A stretch of 64,000 bases of DNA from Pirellula staleyi DSM 6068 (GTDB taxonomy: Bacteria > Planctomycetota > Planctomycetia > Pirellulales > Pirellulaceae). Position 1 is the first letter of the stretch; each line of letters starts with the position of its first letter. The stretch spans positions 35,306-99,305 of the forward strand of contig CAMCMB010000017.1 of the NCBI GenBank assembly GCA_945875845.1. Reading direction: 5' to 3'. Made by a program: the position numbers and the translations under genes. Below the pieces are notes generated by a model. That model was given only the letters and a program-made list of their open reading frames with translations, was not told where the DNA came from and searched no databases. Shown one piece after another: positions 28,388 through 38,277 of the stretch.

Positions 28388-29617
28388 ATGGTTTGGTCGG
28401 AGTCGTGGAATACAAAGCGAATCGCAACCAGCTTAGTCTCCTGGTGTATCGGCTCGTTTTGTATTCTGAACGGCAACATGCATGCGGTGAGTAGGCTTTT
28501 CGCACAAGAAGCTAGGCCGAGTGCATTCCTCGTCAGTTCTTCGGTTCCGTATAAGATTCCGAATACGGAGAGTCCCAATGAAGAGATTTCCAATGCTGAG
28601 AGTCCCTATCGCAAATCTTTGTCAAGCGTCGAGATCGCTTGGTTGGCATCCATGCGTTCGGCAGCCTCGAAGCTGGTGTATTCCGACTTACGTTCGCGAA
28701 GACAGTCTTCACGTTCCAATGCCAACGACGAGGAGAACCGGATTCTCGTTCCTTTACAGCGTGCCATTGCCCACCGGTTGCGCCAATCCACAGCCGCCAA
28801 TGCACTCAAGCTTCACTATGCAATCGCAGCATGTTTGCAAGCAGAGCGACTCCTGGATGAAACGCAGGCTCTTCTGGAACTGCAGAGCACAACGCAATCC
28901 CAACTCATTGATCGAGGGATTCCTATCCCGGACCCCTTGTTGGTAGAACGCTTAAAGACCAACTTGGACGACAAGCGAATTGACAACCGATCCAAGCTCT
29001 ATGTGTTAAGAACACAACTCGCTGCGTTGATTGGATCGGAGAATGCATGCGAGCATTCTCCAGCGGATTTAGATACTGTCATCCCAAGCGATTGGGATGT
29101 TTGCGATCGAATCCAAGAGGCACTGGAATGTCGATGTGACTTGGTGATGCTGCAAAGATTGCGAGGCTCGATATTGCCTGAAACGCTTGACGTATGGGAC
29201 AGCATCGGTGCACTGACGAGTGGCGTCCCAGCAGGAATAAAAGCAACCTTCATTTGGACCAAGTTTCTGCGGTCACGGTGCCATAAAACGGACGATCAAA
29301 AAGCCATTGCAGCCCGTAGAGCTTGGCTGGAAGAGCTCATCACCGAGCGAACCAGGCAGATCACGACGGATGTCGAGATCGCTTTCGAAAAGAAAAAGAC
29401 CGCAGCGCTGCGGTGGGTCAACGTCGGAACACAACTTGAGCATTGGACAAGTAGAATCGCGCAACTTGAAAAGCTAAGCGAAACGCAGGGTAATCTTGCG
29501 GAACAAATGGAAGCAAAATTGTCACGACAGCAAGAACGCGGGCTACAAATCGAACGTTGGCTCGAATGGCATCAAGCAAGTGTCGATCTCACACTGGCGA
29601 TCGGTTGCGAGTACTAG
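28388..29617 (+). CDS. TolC-like exported helical protein (putative)
   Basis: 409 residues from the ATG at 28388 (a TTG at 28370 is possible). A signal-like hydrophobic stretch lies at about 12-35. The body is almost wholly alpha-helical with many Gln, Leu, Arg and Ala: LKLHYAIAACLQAERLLDETQALLELQ, then LYVLRTQLAALIGSE, later a long helix with ARRAWLEELITERTRQITTDVEIAFEKKKTAALRW and LSRQQERGLQIE. The doubled long-helix pattern resembles outer-membrane efflux (TolC) proteins found in planctomycetes. No efflux pump genes adjoin it. The assignment rests on pattern only; an unrelated coiled-coil protein remains possible. Confidence 0.5.
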   Translation: MVWSESWNTKRIATSLVSWCIGSFCILNGNMHAVSRLFAQEARPSAFLVSSSVPYKIPNTESPNEEISNAESPYRKSLSSVEIAWLASMRSAASKLVYSDLRSRRQSSRSNANDEENRILVPLQRAIAHRLRQSTAANALKLHYAIAACLQAERLLDETQALLELQSTTQSQLIDRGIPIPDPLLVERLKTNLDDKRIDNRSKLYVLRTQLAALIGSENACEHSPADLDTVIPSDWDVCDRIQEALECRCDLVMLQRLRGSILPETLDVWDSIGALTSGVPAGIKATFIWTKFLRSRCHKTDDQKAIAARRAWLEELITERTRQITTDVEIAFEKKKTAALRWVNVGTQLEHWTSRIAQLEKLSETQGNLAEQMEAKLSRQQERGLQIERWLEWHQASVDLTLAIGCEY

Positions 29618-29660
29618 CGAGAAGTGGCCCAACGGGCTGTGCTCAGTCCGGAAGACCAGT

Positions 29661-29812
29661 TTTCCATAAACCGGACGCTCGCGGGCTTGTTGCTTTAGTG
29701 AAGTCGTTATTGGGTAAGAGCGGTACGACGGACTTCCAAGTCCGTCAATGGGGAATTCGACGGACTTGGAAGTCCGTCGTACCATTCAATCAACAAGCCG
29801 TTAGCTCCCGGT
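29661..29812. repeat. Dispersed palindromic repeat, family 1, copy B
   Basis: Contains gacggacttccaagtccgtc and its inverted partner gacggacttggaagtccgtc, followed by gtaccattcaatcaacaagccg. It fills most of the 428-bp spacer before the DUF255 gene; nothing else is recognisable there. Confidence 0.85.
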
Positions 29813-30045
29813 TCGATTCGTCCCGCTAGCACGCCAGGCGTAACGGTTCCCATGATGTCGTTGACGGAAATGCTTCACAGCGTTTCCAATACGCGGCTAC
29901 TATCCATGCGGAATGCAGGGACTGTCGTGGTACATCATGGAGGTCTCGGCACATGTGGTACAATCCCTTTGCACGCGTTCGGCAGTGTAAGGATTTTTTC
30001 GGTTTCCAAGGACCAGTTTCGATTGCCTGGTATCGGGGTTTATTC

Positions 30046-32469
30046 ATGAATCAGCTTAGCCACAAAAATGGTTTTCCTTCGCGGAGCTTTTTGTTAAGCG
30101 TTACGGTGAGTGCCGCTGTTTTTTTTGCGTTCCATTCGTTTTGGAGTTTCGACACGATGACATTTGCGCAAGACAAAAAACACGCTCACACAAATCGTCT
30201 TGTTGACCAGACGAGTCCGTATTTGTTGCAACATGCCCACAATCCCGTTCAGTGGTATCCGTGGGGCGACGAGGCATTTGAAAAAGCCAAATTGGAGAAC
30301 AAGCCTGTCTTCTTGTCTGTCGGCTATTCGACTTGCTATTGGTGCCACGTGATGGAAGTCGAATCGTTTGAAGACGAGGAAGTCGCTGCCGTAATCAATC
30401 AGCACTTTATCGCGATCAAGGTCGACCGCGAGGAACGGCCCGACATTGATGAACAGTACATGGTCGCGACGCAATTGATCGCCAAGCGAGGTGGTTGGCC
30501 CAACTCGGTTTGGCTGACACCGGACGGCAAACCATGGATGGCAGGAACCTATTTCCCAAAGCAAGGTTTCATCCAGGTGTTGGAACAGCTTGCGGACGTT
30601 TGGAAAAATCGCCGAGACGAAGTGAACCAACAAGCGGACGTTTTGACCAAAGCGACACAGCAAATGAGTCGTCCCGCGATGAACGAAGGGATTGAACTCA
30701 ATCCACAGTTGAACAAGCAAGCCACCGATTTGCTCGTCGCCCGATTCGATCCGAGTCTTGGTGGGTTCGGAGGCGCGCCCAAGTTTCCTCCGCACGGAAC
30801 ACTGCAATTGCTAATTCGGCAATTTCGCGAAACGGGTGATAAATCGTTGCTGAAACCTATTTCCGTAACACTCGATGCCATGTCGCTTGGGGGGATCCAT
30901 GACCATATCGGCGGAGGATTTCATCGGTATTCGACGGACGCAGAGTGGTTGCTACCTCACTTTGAGAAAATGCTTTACGACAATGCACAACTAATGCAAG
31001 CCTATGTCGATGGATATCAGATCACGGGGTACCAGCGGTACAGCGAAGCAGTTGCGGACATCCATGGCTGGGTGAAACGCGAAATGACTTCAGCTGAGGG
31101 AGCATTCTATTCGGCCCTCGACTCGGGCGAAGTTGGCAAAGAGGGCGAAGCCTACGTCTGGCCTGTCAATCGTTTGCCAAGTTTGCTCGGTGCGTCGGAT
31201 GCCGCGTTGTTCGCTGAAATCTACAACTTTCTTCCCGAAGGCAATTTCAAAGAGCAATCGACCGGCAAGCGAACGGAAACAAATATTCCACACCTTACGG
31301 AATCGCTCGAAAGGATTGCTGCGAAACGGGGGCAGAGCGAACAAGAACTTGCGTTTAGCTTGGCTCAGATGCGAGACAAAATGTTGGTCGAGCGTCAAAC
31401 TTGGCCACAGCCTCGCGTCGACGACAAGGTGCTGACGAGTTGGAATGGGTTGATGATTGGCTCATTGGCATACGCCGGTCGCATCCTTCAAGAACCAAGT
31501 TACATCGAATCCGCGAGCCGTGCGGCTGACTTTATTCTTAAAAACATGCTTCGCGACGAAGTCCTATTGCGATCCCATCGCGATGGAGTCGCAAAAATAC
31601 CAGGTTACCTGGATGACTACGCCTATTTTGCGCAAGGACTGATCGAACTGAATCGTGCGACCGGCGATCCACGCTGGCTCGATCAGGCAATACGTTTGAC
31701 AAAGCGAATGCTCAGCGAATTCGAAGATCGCGAAAACGGCGGGTTCTTCTTTACCTCCGCGGCACATGAGGACCTGATGCTTCGAACAAAACATCTCGGT
31801 GGCGGTGGCAACATGCCCAACCCCAATGGAGTCGTGGTTCAGGTTTTGATTCAGCTCGATGCGTTGACGGGCGATCCCGCCTACCGAAAATCGGCCAAAC
31901 GCACTTTGGATTCCCTTTCGGGCTTGTTAGCCGGTCAACCGCATGGCGTCGAAACTCTATTGGTCGCGACGTCGGAGTATCTTGCTAGCACAAAAACAGA
32001 ATCGCCCAGATCGGCATCGCTTGTGGAACAAAGTCGGCGAGTCAATGCGGTGACGATTCGGATTTCGCCATCGCGATGGACAGCCAAGCCGGGCGATGCC
32101 GTCACGCTCAAAGTGATGCTGGAAATTGATGAGGGCTGGCATTTGTACGGGGAGAATCCTGAGTCGGAGTTCCTGTTGGCAAGCACGGTTTCCGTCGATG
32201 CGAGCGAGCAAGTTGCCATCGGCAAAACGAAGTCACCTCAGGCTCAGTCCAAGCTCGACCCAATCTTGAACAAGACGCTCAATACCTACTCCGGTCCTAT
32301 TGAGTTCGAGGTTCCACTGACGATTCGTTCCTCCGCAAAGCCAGGAAAAATTCCGTTGAGCATCAGCGTCAAGACTCAAGCATGCGATAAAAATCGATGC
32401 CTGCCACCGCAATCAACCGCGTTTGCCTTGGAACTCGAGGTCTCGTCCAACACCAAGCCCGGGACATAA
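30046..32469 (+). CDS. Exported DUF255 thioredoxin-domain protein with C-terminal DsbD alpha-like domain
   Basis: 807 residues. The ATG at 30046 gives a good signal peptide (about 10-32); the frame is open upstream to 29953. Residues about 50-215 are the YyaL/SPATA20-type thioredoxin domain ([24 protein letters not shown] with C97/C100, [11 protein letters not shown]). Residues 220-670 are the alpha/alpha-barrel part ([38 protein letters not shown]). About 680-800 is a beta domain like the DsbD N-terminal alpha domain, with the Cys pair TQACDKNRC. Normal family members are about 680 residues and lack both the last domain and export. It likely works in periplasmic thiol redox chemistry together with the DsbD protein (inference). 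Confidence 0.88.
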   Translation: MNQLSHKNGFPSRSFLLSVTVSAAVFFAFHSFWSFDTMTFAQDKKHAHTNRLVDQTSPYLLQHAHNPVQWYPWGDEAFEKAKLENKPVFLSVGYSTCYWCHVMEVESFEDEEVAAVINQHFIAIKVDREERPDIDEQYMVATQLIAKRGGWPNSVWLTPDGKPWMAGTYFPKQGFIQVLEQLADVWKNRRDEVNQQADVLTKATQQMSRPAMNEGIELNPQLNKQATDLLVARFDPSLGGFGGAPKFPPHGTLQLLIRQFRETGDKSLLKPISVTLDAMSLGGIHDHIGGGFHRYSTDAEWLLPHFEKMLYDNAQLMQAYVDGYQITGYQRYSEAVADIHGWVKREMTSAEGAFYSALDSGEVGKEGEAYVWPVNRLPSLLGASDAALFAEIYNFLPEGNFKEQSTGKRTETNIPHLTESLERIAAKRGQSEQELAFSLAQMRDKMLVERQTWPQPRVDDKVLTSWNGLMIGSLAYAGRILQEPSYIESASRAADFILKNMLRDEVLLRSHRDGVAKIPGYLDDYAYFAQGLIELNRATGDPRWLDQAIRLTKRMLSEFEDRENGGFFFTSAAHEDLMLRTKHLGGGGNMPNPNGVVVQVLIQLDALTGDPAYRKSAKRTLDSLSGLLAGQPHGVETLLVATSEYLASTKTESPRSASLVEQSRRVNAVTIRISPSRWTAKPGDAVTLKVMLEIDEGWHLYGENPESEFLLASTVSVDASEQVAIGKTKSPQAQSKLDPILNKTLNTYSGPIEFEVPLTIRSSAKPGKIPLSISVKTQACDKNRCLPPQSTAFALELEVSSNTKPGT

Positions 32470-32500
32470 CAATGTTTCGCGAGCAGGGTGGTTTGGGTTG

Positions 32501-32660
32501 TTCCGTAAACCGGACGCTAGCAGCTTGTTGATTTAGTGAAGTCATTATTGGGTAAGGTCGGTAAGGTCGGTAAGGTCGGTATGACCGACTTCCAAGTCCG
32601 TCAATGGGAATTCGACGGACTAGGAAGTCCGTCGTACCATTAAATCAACAAGCCGCCAGC
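32501..32660. repeat. Dispersed palindromic repeat, family 1, copy C
   Basis: Same element as at 29661 and 44704, with an added 9-bp microrepeat (ggtaaggtc) in three exact copies at 32551-32577. Confidence 0.85.
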
Positions 32661-32804
32661 GCTTTCCGGCGGATTTGGACACTTGTTGTTTTGGGCAAAT
32701 AGGGGGCGAATTTAGGCAGATCGAACTGGGGCTTTGGCGGCAGCTTAGGACGCGATATACTAAACTCTCCCTTTCAAAAACAATCCAATCAGGAGCCTGC
32801 CGTG

Positions 32805-33965
32805 ATGCGCCAGAAACCAATTCAATTCATTTCTCGAGGAACACTCAAACGACTTGGTGCCGGCATTTTGCTGCTTGCAATTTCAATATCCTCCATCAAC
32901 GCTTACTCCGACGATTCCAAAATGCGAATTGACTCTGCCCCTTACGGCAAAACCGCTGACGGCCAAAATGTGACTCTCTATACCCTCGTTAATACAAGTG
33001 GTAATACGGTCGAAATGATCGACTATGGTGCGATTGTGGTTTCTATCAACGTTCCGGATCGGAATGGAAAACGAACCAATGTTACCGCCGGTTTCGCTTC
33101 ACTCGACGGCTATCTGCAGCGGCACCCTTATTTTGGGTCAACTGTCGGTCGGTTTTGCAATCGAATCGCCAAGGGGAAATTCTCGATCGACGGCAAGACT
33201 TATTCGCTCGCGATGAACAATGGTCCCAATCATTTGCATGGGGGCGAGGTCGGCTTCGATAAACGGATATGGCGTGTTTCCGAGAAACTCACTTCCGAGA
33301 ATAGTGTTGGTTTGCGATTTTTGCTTACCAGTCCCGATGGGCAGGAGGGATATCCTGGAACTCTCAACGTTGTAGCGGACTATGTGTGGGGAAATGACAA
33401 CATGCTCACGATCCACTTCACGGCAAAGACCGACAAAGCAACACACGTCAATCTCACGAACCACGCGTACTTTAATCTTTCCGGGGCTGGTAGCGGCACC
33501 GTGTACAAACATGAATTGGCACTCGCGAGCGATCAGTACCTTGCCGTGGACGAGAACATGATCCCGACCGGCAAAATACCAAATGTCAAAGGGACTTCAT
33601 TGGACTTCTCGGTCAAGCATCCCATCGGTGACAAAATTCAAGAACTCGCGGAAACCAAAGGGTACGATCACTGTTTCGTAGTTCGTGGAGAGACCGGCAA
33701 ACTCAGGCTAGCCGCAAATGTAGTTGACCCTGCTAGCGGCAGATCCATGGAAGTGCGTACGACGCAACCGGGCATCCAACTCTACACCGGTAATTTTTTA
33801 GACGGAACCCCTGGAAACGCGGGATTCAAGCAACACGAAGCCTTTTGTCTGGAAACGCAGCATTTCCCGGACGCCCCAAACCAAAGTTCGTTTCTGACGA
33901 CGCTTCTCAAGCCTTCCGAAACGCTGAACGAAACAACGACGTATCAATTTGGTTTGGTCAAATAG
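32805..33965 (+). CDS. galM: Secreted aldose 1-epimerase (mutarotase)
   Basis: 386 residues from the ATG at 32805; GTG at 32802 is also placed well after the AGGAG at 32791-32795. A signal peptide covers about 1-34, so the enzyme is exported, unlike E. coli GalM. The galactose mutarotase beta-sandwich follows: YGAIVVSINVPDR, FGSTVGRFCNRIAKGKF (substrate Arg), NGPNHLHGGEVGFDKRIW (catalytic His), VNLTNHAYFNLSGAG (second His), YDHCFVV, and the catalytic Glu region QHEAFCLETQHFPDAPN. It interconverts alpha and beta anomers of free sugars. No sugar operon adjoins it. Confidence 0.92.
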   Translation: MRQKPIQFISRGTLKRLGAGILLLAISISSINAYSDDSKMRIDSAPYGKTADGQNVTLYTLVNTSGNTVEMIDYGAIVVSINVPDRNGKRTNVTAGFASLDGYLQRHPYFGSTVGRFCNRIAKGKFSIDGKTYSLAMNNGPNHLHGGEVGFDKRIWRVSEKLTSENSVGLRFLLTSPDGQEGYPGTLNVVADYVWGNDNMLTIHFTAKTDKATHVNLTNHAYFNLSGAGSGTVYKHELALASDQYLAVDENMIPTGKIPNVKGTSLDFSVKHPIGDKIQELAETKGYDHCFVVRGETGKLRLAANVVDPASGRSMEVRTTQPGIQLYTGNFLDGTPGNAGFKQHEAFCLETQHFPDAPNQSSFLTTLLKPSETLNETTTYQFGLVK

Positions 33966-34054
33966 GTTCGAAGCGGCTGAGGGATTGACCCGGCCGAGCC
34001 ATCCGCGCCTGTGTAAATGCCTATTCATCGACTTTGCCCAACCAAAAGATTGCT

Positions 34055-34117
34055 CGGGAGGGTGAGGCTCCTGCCGAACCATTACATCTCTAGCTCGGCA
34101 GGAGCCTCGCTCTCCCG
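34055..34117. repeat. Long hairpin repeat
   Basis: 23-base arms (cgggagggtgaggctcctgc... and its partner) pair throughout, with two G-U type positions, around a 17-base loop. A related copy lies inside the leader of the sugar dehydrogenase gene at 20909. It may also stop transcripts from galM, but there is no T-run. The rest of the 347-bp spacer shows nothing. Confidence 0.8.
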
Positions 34118-34312
34118 ATGAGATTGCCATAAAAAAACCGGCTAAGAAAATCGAGATTTCATGTCGGAAATAGTGTTCATTCGCCGCGAAAAGAGATAGA
34201 GTAAAAGACCACACACAAGCTCATTGGTTTTCGTTCAAAAGCAAGCATACAACATTGCAAGCTTTGTCTTCTCCACAACCTCTTCCCGAAAACGATCGTT
34301 GAGTTGTAAAAT

Positions 34313-37228
34313 ATGACAGACAAGAGTCGTCAAAAGCTCAAACATAGTTTGAGTGATCTTAAGCGAATCCTTCGTTTCGACGTCTTGGAAGATCGTAGGG
34401 TGATGGCGGCACTCGATGTGTTTTTATTCGACGACTCGAATAGTTCCCGCTCGTTTGACTCAGCGTCGGACTCGCCGCTTCGAGAGAAGCCGGTCTTCAT
34501 CGATTTGAATCTGGATGGCTTATTGAGCTCGTCCGAACCTTGGACCGTGACGGATTCGGATGGAGTCGCTCATTTCAAGGATCTAGAGGCCGGGAACTAC
34601 ACGGTTCGATTGCTGGGCAACAACAGCAGAGTTGTCCAGTCATTCCCGACAGCACCTGCCAGTCAACAAGTTTCGAGCGGAAACATTGGCAATGTAGTCC
34701 GTGTGGAATCGAACGGGGCGACGTGGGCTTTTTCAAGCAGTAGACTGTCTCTTTTTGACAACGGACTTTCGAAGACCCTTAAGTCGATTGACTTTGAAAA
34801 CGCACTCATTGTCGATGCTGTTTTCGAACAAACCGACACCGAGACGGCGATTGGCTATGCCTTAACCCGAAACGCAAGCCAAACTCAACAACTTTGGAGA
34901 GTATCGACCCAAGGGAATGCAGAGAAAACCCTAATTGCCATCGATGCATCCAACATCTCGACAATGACAATGGTAGGGAATCAACTGCTCATTGAAGACG
35001 CGAGGGGCGTAACTTCGCTGACTTTGCTGCAATCATCCGGCGTGCTCATGACTCTGACGGGAGTGGGCACTTCCAATGACGCTGGGACGATCAAGAGCGT
35101 TGGGCCAAATGGTTTTGCCATTCTAGATGCGGTCGGTACGTCCAATTGGATAACGATATATCAACTAAATGGAAATGCACCGCCGAGCGTAATGCGGCAT
35201 TCGTTTCCGTCGAACGTTTTGGCGTGGGAGAGCTCACCGGATGGGACGCAATTGGCGGTAAGCACGATTGACGATTTCTTCGTTTTGGATATCGCAAATG
35301 GCCTCCAAGTGCGTTCGATCCTCAAGAATGCTGTGGAGCCGATTTTGTTTGACCCCAATCGAGACCTTTTGATAACGGGGACCAAGTCAAGTACGGATCA
35401 ATTGGTTGGCTGGAGCACATCGAATTGGATACCTACTCTCGCCATCCCCATTTCACAAAGTGCTTCGTTAACAGGTGCTGGCGCAAGTTTGAGACTGGAT
35501 CCCTATGGTCGCTTCCTTGTTGGATCGAAAGAGGGACGGGCCTACCAATACGATTTGGCTGCCGCAGCCATAGTCACCGCTGTCGTCACGGAAATTGGGA
35601 CAACGCAAGTTCAAATTGGAATCCGCTTAACCGGTGGCAACGTTGCGCCTATTTTGAGTGAGCTAGGGACGGAATTCGTGAATGAAGACGAGCAAATCAG
35701 CTTCAACTCAACGAAATTTCGATCTTCTGCCTCGGATGGCGATGGAGACTCGCTGGTGTATGTGATTCGCAATAAGTCCTCCCTGGGCACGGTTTCATGG
35801 AGTTCGGATGGGAGTAGCACCTACGTTCCGACTAGCGATGCAAACGGTCAAGATTCGATCGTTGTTCAAGCATACGACGGAATCGAATGGTCAAATGAGC
35901 AATCGTTCAAGATCGAAATTGTTCCCGTCAATGATGTGCCGAACGGAATTTCGTTGTCCGTAAACGCCATTGATGAGAATCCGGGGCTTCAATCCCTATT
36001 GGCTCATCTTTGGGTCCAAGATCCAGACAGCGACTCGGACTACGAATATGAAATAAAGGATCCAAGATTTAGTGTCGATGGCGGCAACTTGAGACTCATC
36101 GCTGGTGCGATTAATTTTGAGAAAGAAGCGTTTTTGCTTCTGCCGATCACGGCGGTCAATCGAGCGCGAACTTCTGACAGAATTTCACAAACGCTGACCC
36201 TGCGAGTCAATGACCAAAACGAAGCCCCGACGGGAATTGTCACTCCTGAAAATTTGTCGGTCCCCGAACGAACCAAGGACGTTGTTTTGGGTACGGTCAG
36301 CGTTGTTGATGAGGACGCGAACTCGCAATACGTTTGGGCGGTGAGCGATCCCCGATTTGAGATTGACGGTGGGGTGTTGCGATTGAGTCCAAACACGTTA
36401 CTTGACTTCGAAACAGAAGCTTCCATTGTGGTCACGCTTACCGGCACGGACTCAACAAGCTTCTTTACCATCGACAAGTCCGTCACGATTACTGTCACAG
36501 ATCAAGATGACCCGCCTCTTGACCTGATTGTGGATGACCAAGGCACCGTAAATCAAAACGAGCCAGGCGCTCTCGTAGGTTTCGTACAGGTGATCGACGT
36601 AGATCAAGGCGAGTCCTATTCGTTCGACGTTAGCGACAGTCGTTTTGAGGTTCGCGATGGTGTTTTGTCGCTAAAACCAGGAACAAGTGTTGAGTCGGTT
36701 GAGTCTGGCTATATCGACCTGACGATTACTGCAACCTCGGACAGAACTGGACTTCGAGTTCAAAAGACAAGCCGATTGAAAGTCCTACCGGATCCTACTC
36801 CGTATCACAATGACATCGACCCCTATGATGTCGACGGAGACGGAAAACTAACGCCGCTCGATCCACTCCTCATTATCAACCACATCAACAACCGAGGAAT
36901 CGGTCCATTGCCACCACCAGGAGAAGGGGAAGGCAAACAGCCAGACCTAGACGTCGACGGTGATGGAGCGGTTACGCCGTTGGACATATTGATTTTGATC
37001 AATCGACTTAATCGTTTCAATCAAGGCTCAGGCGAATACAGCCCCCCGAGTGGCCCTGCCGGTGGCCCTGCCGGTGGCCCTGCCGGTGGCACTGCCGGTG
37101 GTGCAATGCCGAAAGCGGAAGGGGAGTCAACCGCTCCGATGGTTCGTGCAACAGACTTGTTGCTTGCAAGTTACATCGCAGACGTCTCGGAGGAAATCCG
37201 CTCAAGTCGTTCAAGACGCCGGTGGTAA
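34313..37228 (+). CDS. Large surface protein with propeller, cadherin-like and dockerin domains
   Basis: 971 residues. The N-terminus (LRFDVLEDRRVMA, about 18-30) is the motif that opens many planctomycete extracellular proteins, in place of a classical signal peptide. Then: an SdrD/Cna-B-like segment (about 55-105, DLNLDGLLSS), a seven-stranded WD/propeller-like region (about 120-430), a big-tandem/Ig-like domain (about 440-545), three cadherin-like repeats with DxD and DPRFxVDGGxLRL (about 545-830), and two dockerin type I calcium loops (DVDGDGKLTPLDPLLIINH and DVDGDGAVTPLDILILINR, about 840-900). A Gly/Pro/Ala spacer encoded by four 12-bp repeats precedes the end. Such proteins are thought to sit on the cell surface or be secreted. 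Confidence 0.85.
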   Translation: MTDKSRQKLKHSLSDLKRILRFDVLEDRRVMAALDVFLFDDSNSSRSFDSASDSPLREKPVFIDLNLDGLLSSSEPWTVTDSDGVAHFKDLEAGNYTVRLLGNNSRVVQSFPTAPASQQVSSGNIGNVVRVESNGATWAFSSSRLSLFDNGLSKTLKSIDFENALIVDAVFEQTDTETAIGYALTRNASQTQQLWRVSTQGNAEKTLIAIDASNISTMTMVGNQLLIEDARGVTSLTLLQSSGVLMTLTGVGTSNDAGTIKSVGPNGFAILDAVGTSNWITIYQLNGNAPPSVMRHSFPSNVLAWESSPDGTQLAVSTIDDFFVLDIANGLQVRSILKNAVEPILFDPNRDLLITGTKSSTDQLVGWSTSNWIPTLAIPISQSASLTGAGASLRLDPYGRFLVGSKEGRAYQYDLAAAAIVTAVVTEIGTTQVQIGIRLTGGNVAPILSELGTEFVNEDEQISFNSTKFRSSASDGDGDSLVYVIRNKSSLGTVSWSSDGSSTYVPTSDANGQDSIVVQAYDGIEWSNEQSFKIEIVPVNDVPNGISLSVNAIDENPGLQSLLAHLWVQDPDSDSDYEYEIKDPRFSVDGGNLRLIAGAINFEKEAFLLLPITAVNRARTSDRISQTLTLRVNDQNEAPTGIVTPENLSVPERTKDVVLGTVSVVDEDANSQYVWAVSDPRFEIDGGVLRLSPNTLLDFETEASIVVTLTGTDSTSFFTIDKSVTITVTDQDDPPLDLIVDDQGTVNQNEPGALVGFVQVIDVDQGESYSFDVSDSRFEVRDGVLSLKPGTSVESVESGYIDLTITATSDRTGLRVQKTSRLKVLPDPTPYHNDIDPYDVDGDGKLTPLDPLLIINHINNRGIGPLPPPGEGEGKQPDLDVDGDGAVTPLDILILINRLNRFNQGSGEYSPPSGPAGGPAGGPAGGTAGGAMPKAEGESTAPMVRATDLLLASYIADVSEEIRSSRSRRRW
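37050..37097 (+). repeat. 12-bp coding tandem repeat
   Basis: Four copies of gtggccctgccg (the fourth with one change) encode GGPA-type repeats in the dockerin protein. Confidence 0.9.
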
Positions 37229-37262
37229 TTGACCTTCACCCTAGCGAGAAGGTAACGATCCC

Positions 37263-38102
37263 CTATGCATTGGAGGAGTCAAGGGCTTTCCTTGCGATTG
37301 CGTAGCATTCACGAATGTCGCTGATGGGATCCTTGGGGTTTTCTTCGTACTCAAGTGAGAAGGCGCCATCTGCGGGGAAGTTTGTTTTCGCGAGCGCGTC
37401 AACAACCGCAGCGCAGTCGAGATGTCCCTTGCCGAGGATCACACCCTTTGTCTTGTCCTTCATCTCAGCAAAGTCTTTTAGGTGAACCCCATAGAGTCTT
37501 CCCTTTAACAGGCGAATGACATCGACGGGTTGTTCACCGGATCGGATATAGTGACCAAGATCTGCACATGCACCGATCCTTTCATCTTTTCCTTCGATTG
37601 CACGAAGGACGTCGAGTGCTTTGTTGAATCGATGCGTCGGTCCATGATTGTGAATCGCGATGCGGATATCGAATTCCTTCACGAGTCCATTTAGGCTGTC
37701 GAAGGAATCAGGATCAGGATCTGCCGAGAGAGTCTTGATGCCTGCAGCCTTGGCGAACTCAAAAGCCTTGCGATTGGCAGCCGCATCCTTGGTAAAACGA
37801 TTGACACCGTGAGCGGAAATCGTTAGGCCAAGCTTTTTGACCATTGCCACGATTTCGTCAATTTTTTCCCTTGAGGAGTCCAAAGGAAACATGCCACTGT
37901 AGAATTCGACTTGCTCGAAGCCGCAGTCTTTTGCATGTTGCAATGCTTGATCGACTTTGAACTCGCGCAACGAGTACAACTGGATACCCAATTTTAGTTT
38001 CGATTTAAAGCTGGCGCTAAGTGCTTGTTTCCAGGGACAGGCGACCGCCAGAAGAGCCATGGATGCGGTTTTCAAAGTAGTGCGGCGAGAGACATGTTGC
38101 AT
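37263..38102 (-). CDS. Tat-exported sugar phosphate isomerase/epimerase-like TIM barrel
   Basis: 279 residues from the ATG at 38102, preceded by AGGAAA; the frame is open to 38213. A twin-arginine leader (VSRRTTLKTASMALLAV) precedes an AP endonuclease-2/xylose isomerase-like barrel: LGIQLYSLREF, GFEQVEFYSG, LTISAHGVNR, IAIHNHGPTHRF (metal His), GACADLGHYIRSG, LYGVHLKDF and FSLEYEENP (metal Glu). The metal-binding pattern of the family is complete. The substrate is unknown; these proteins are common and diverse in planctomycetes. Confidence 0.85.
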   Translation of the reverse strand: MQHVSRRTTLKTASMALLAVACPWKQALSASFKSKLKLGIQLYSLREFKVDQALQHAKDCGFEQVEFYSGMFPLDSSREKIDEIVAMVKKLGLTISAHGVNRFTKDAAANRKAFEFAKAAGIKTLSADPDPDSFDSLNGLVKEFDIRIAIHNHGPTHRFNKALDVLRAIEGKDERIGACADLGHYIRSGEQPVDVIRLLKGRLYGVHLKDFAEMKDKTKGVILGKGHLDCAAVVDALAKTNFPADGAFSLEYEENPKDPISDIRECYAIARKALDSSNA

Positions 38103-38277
38103 GGTAGGATTTCCTGCGTATGGAAAGAGAGGTCGTTGACACCCTACTATTGTTTCATGAATACGGCCAGGATACAAGCTGTCCTCCCGGGTCGCCCGTG
38201 CCCAACGTAGCACGCCAAATAACCGAATACTCTATACTGCCACATTAGAAATTCACTCTTTTACATTCCAAAATAAC

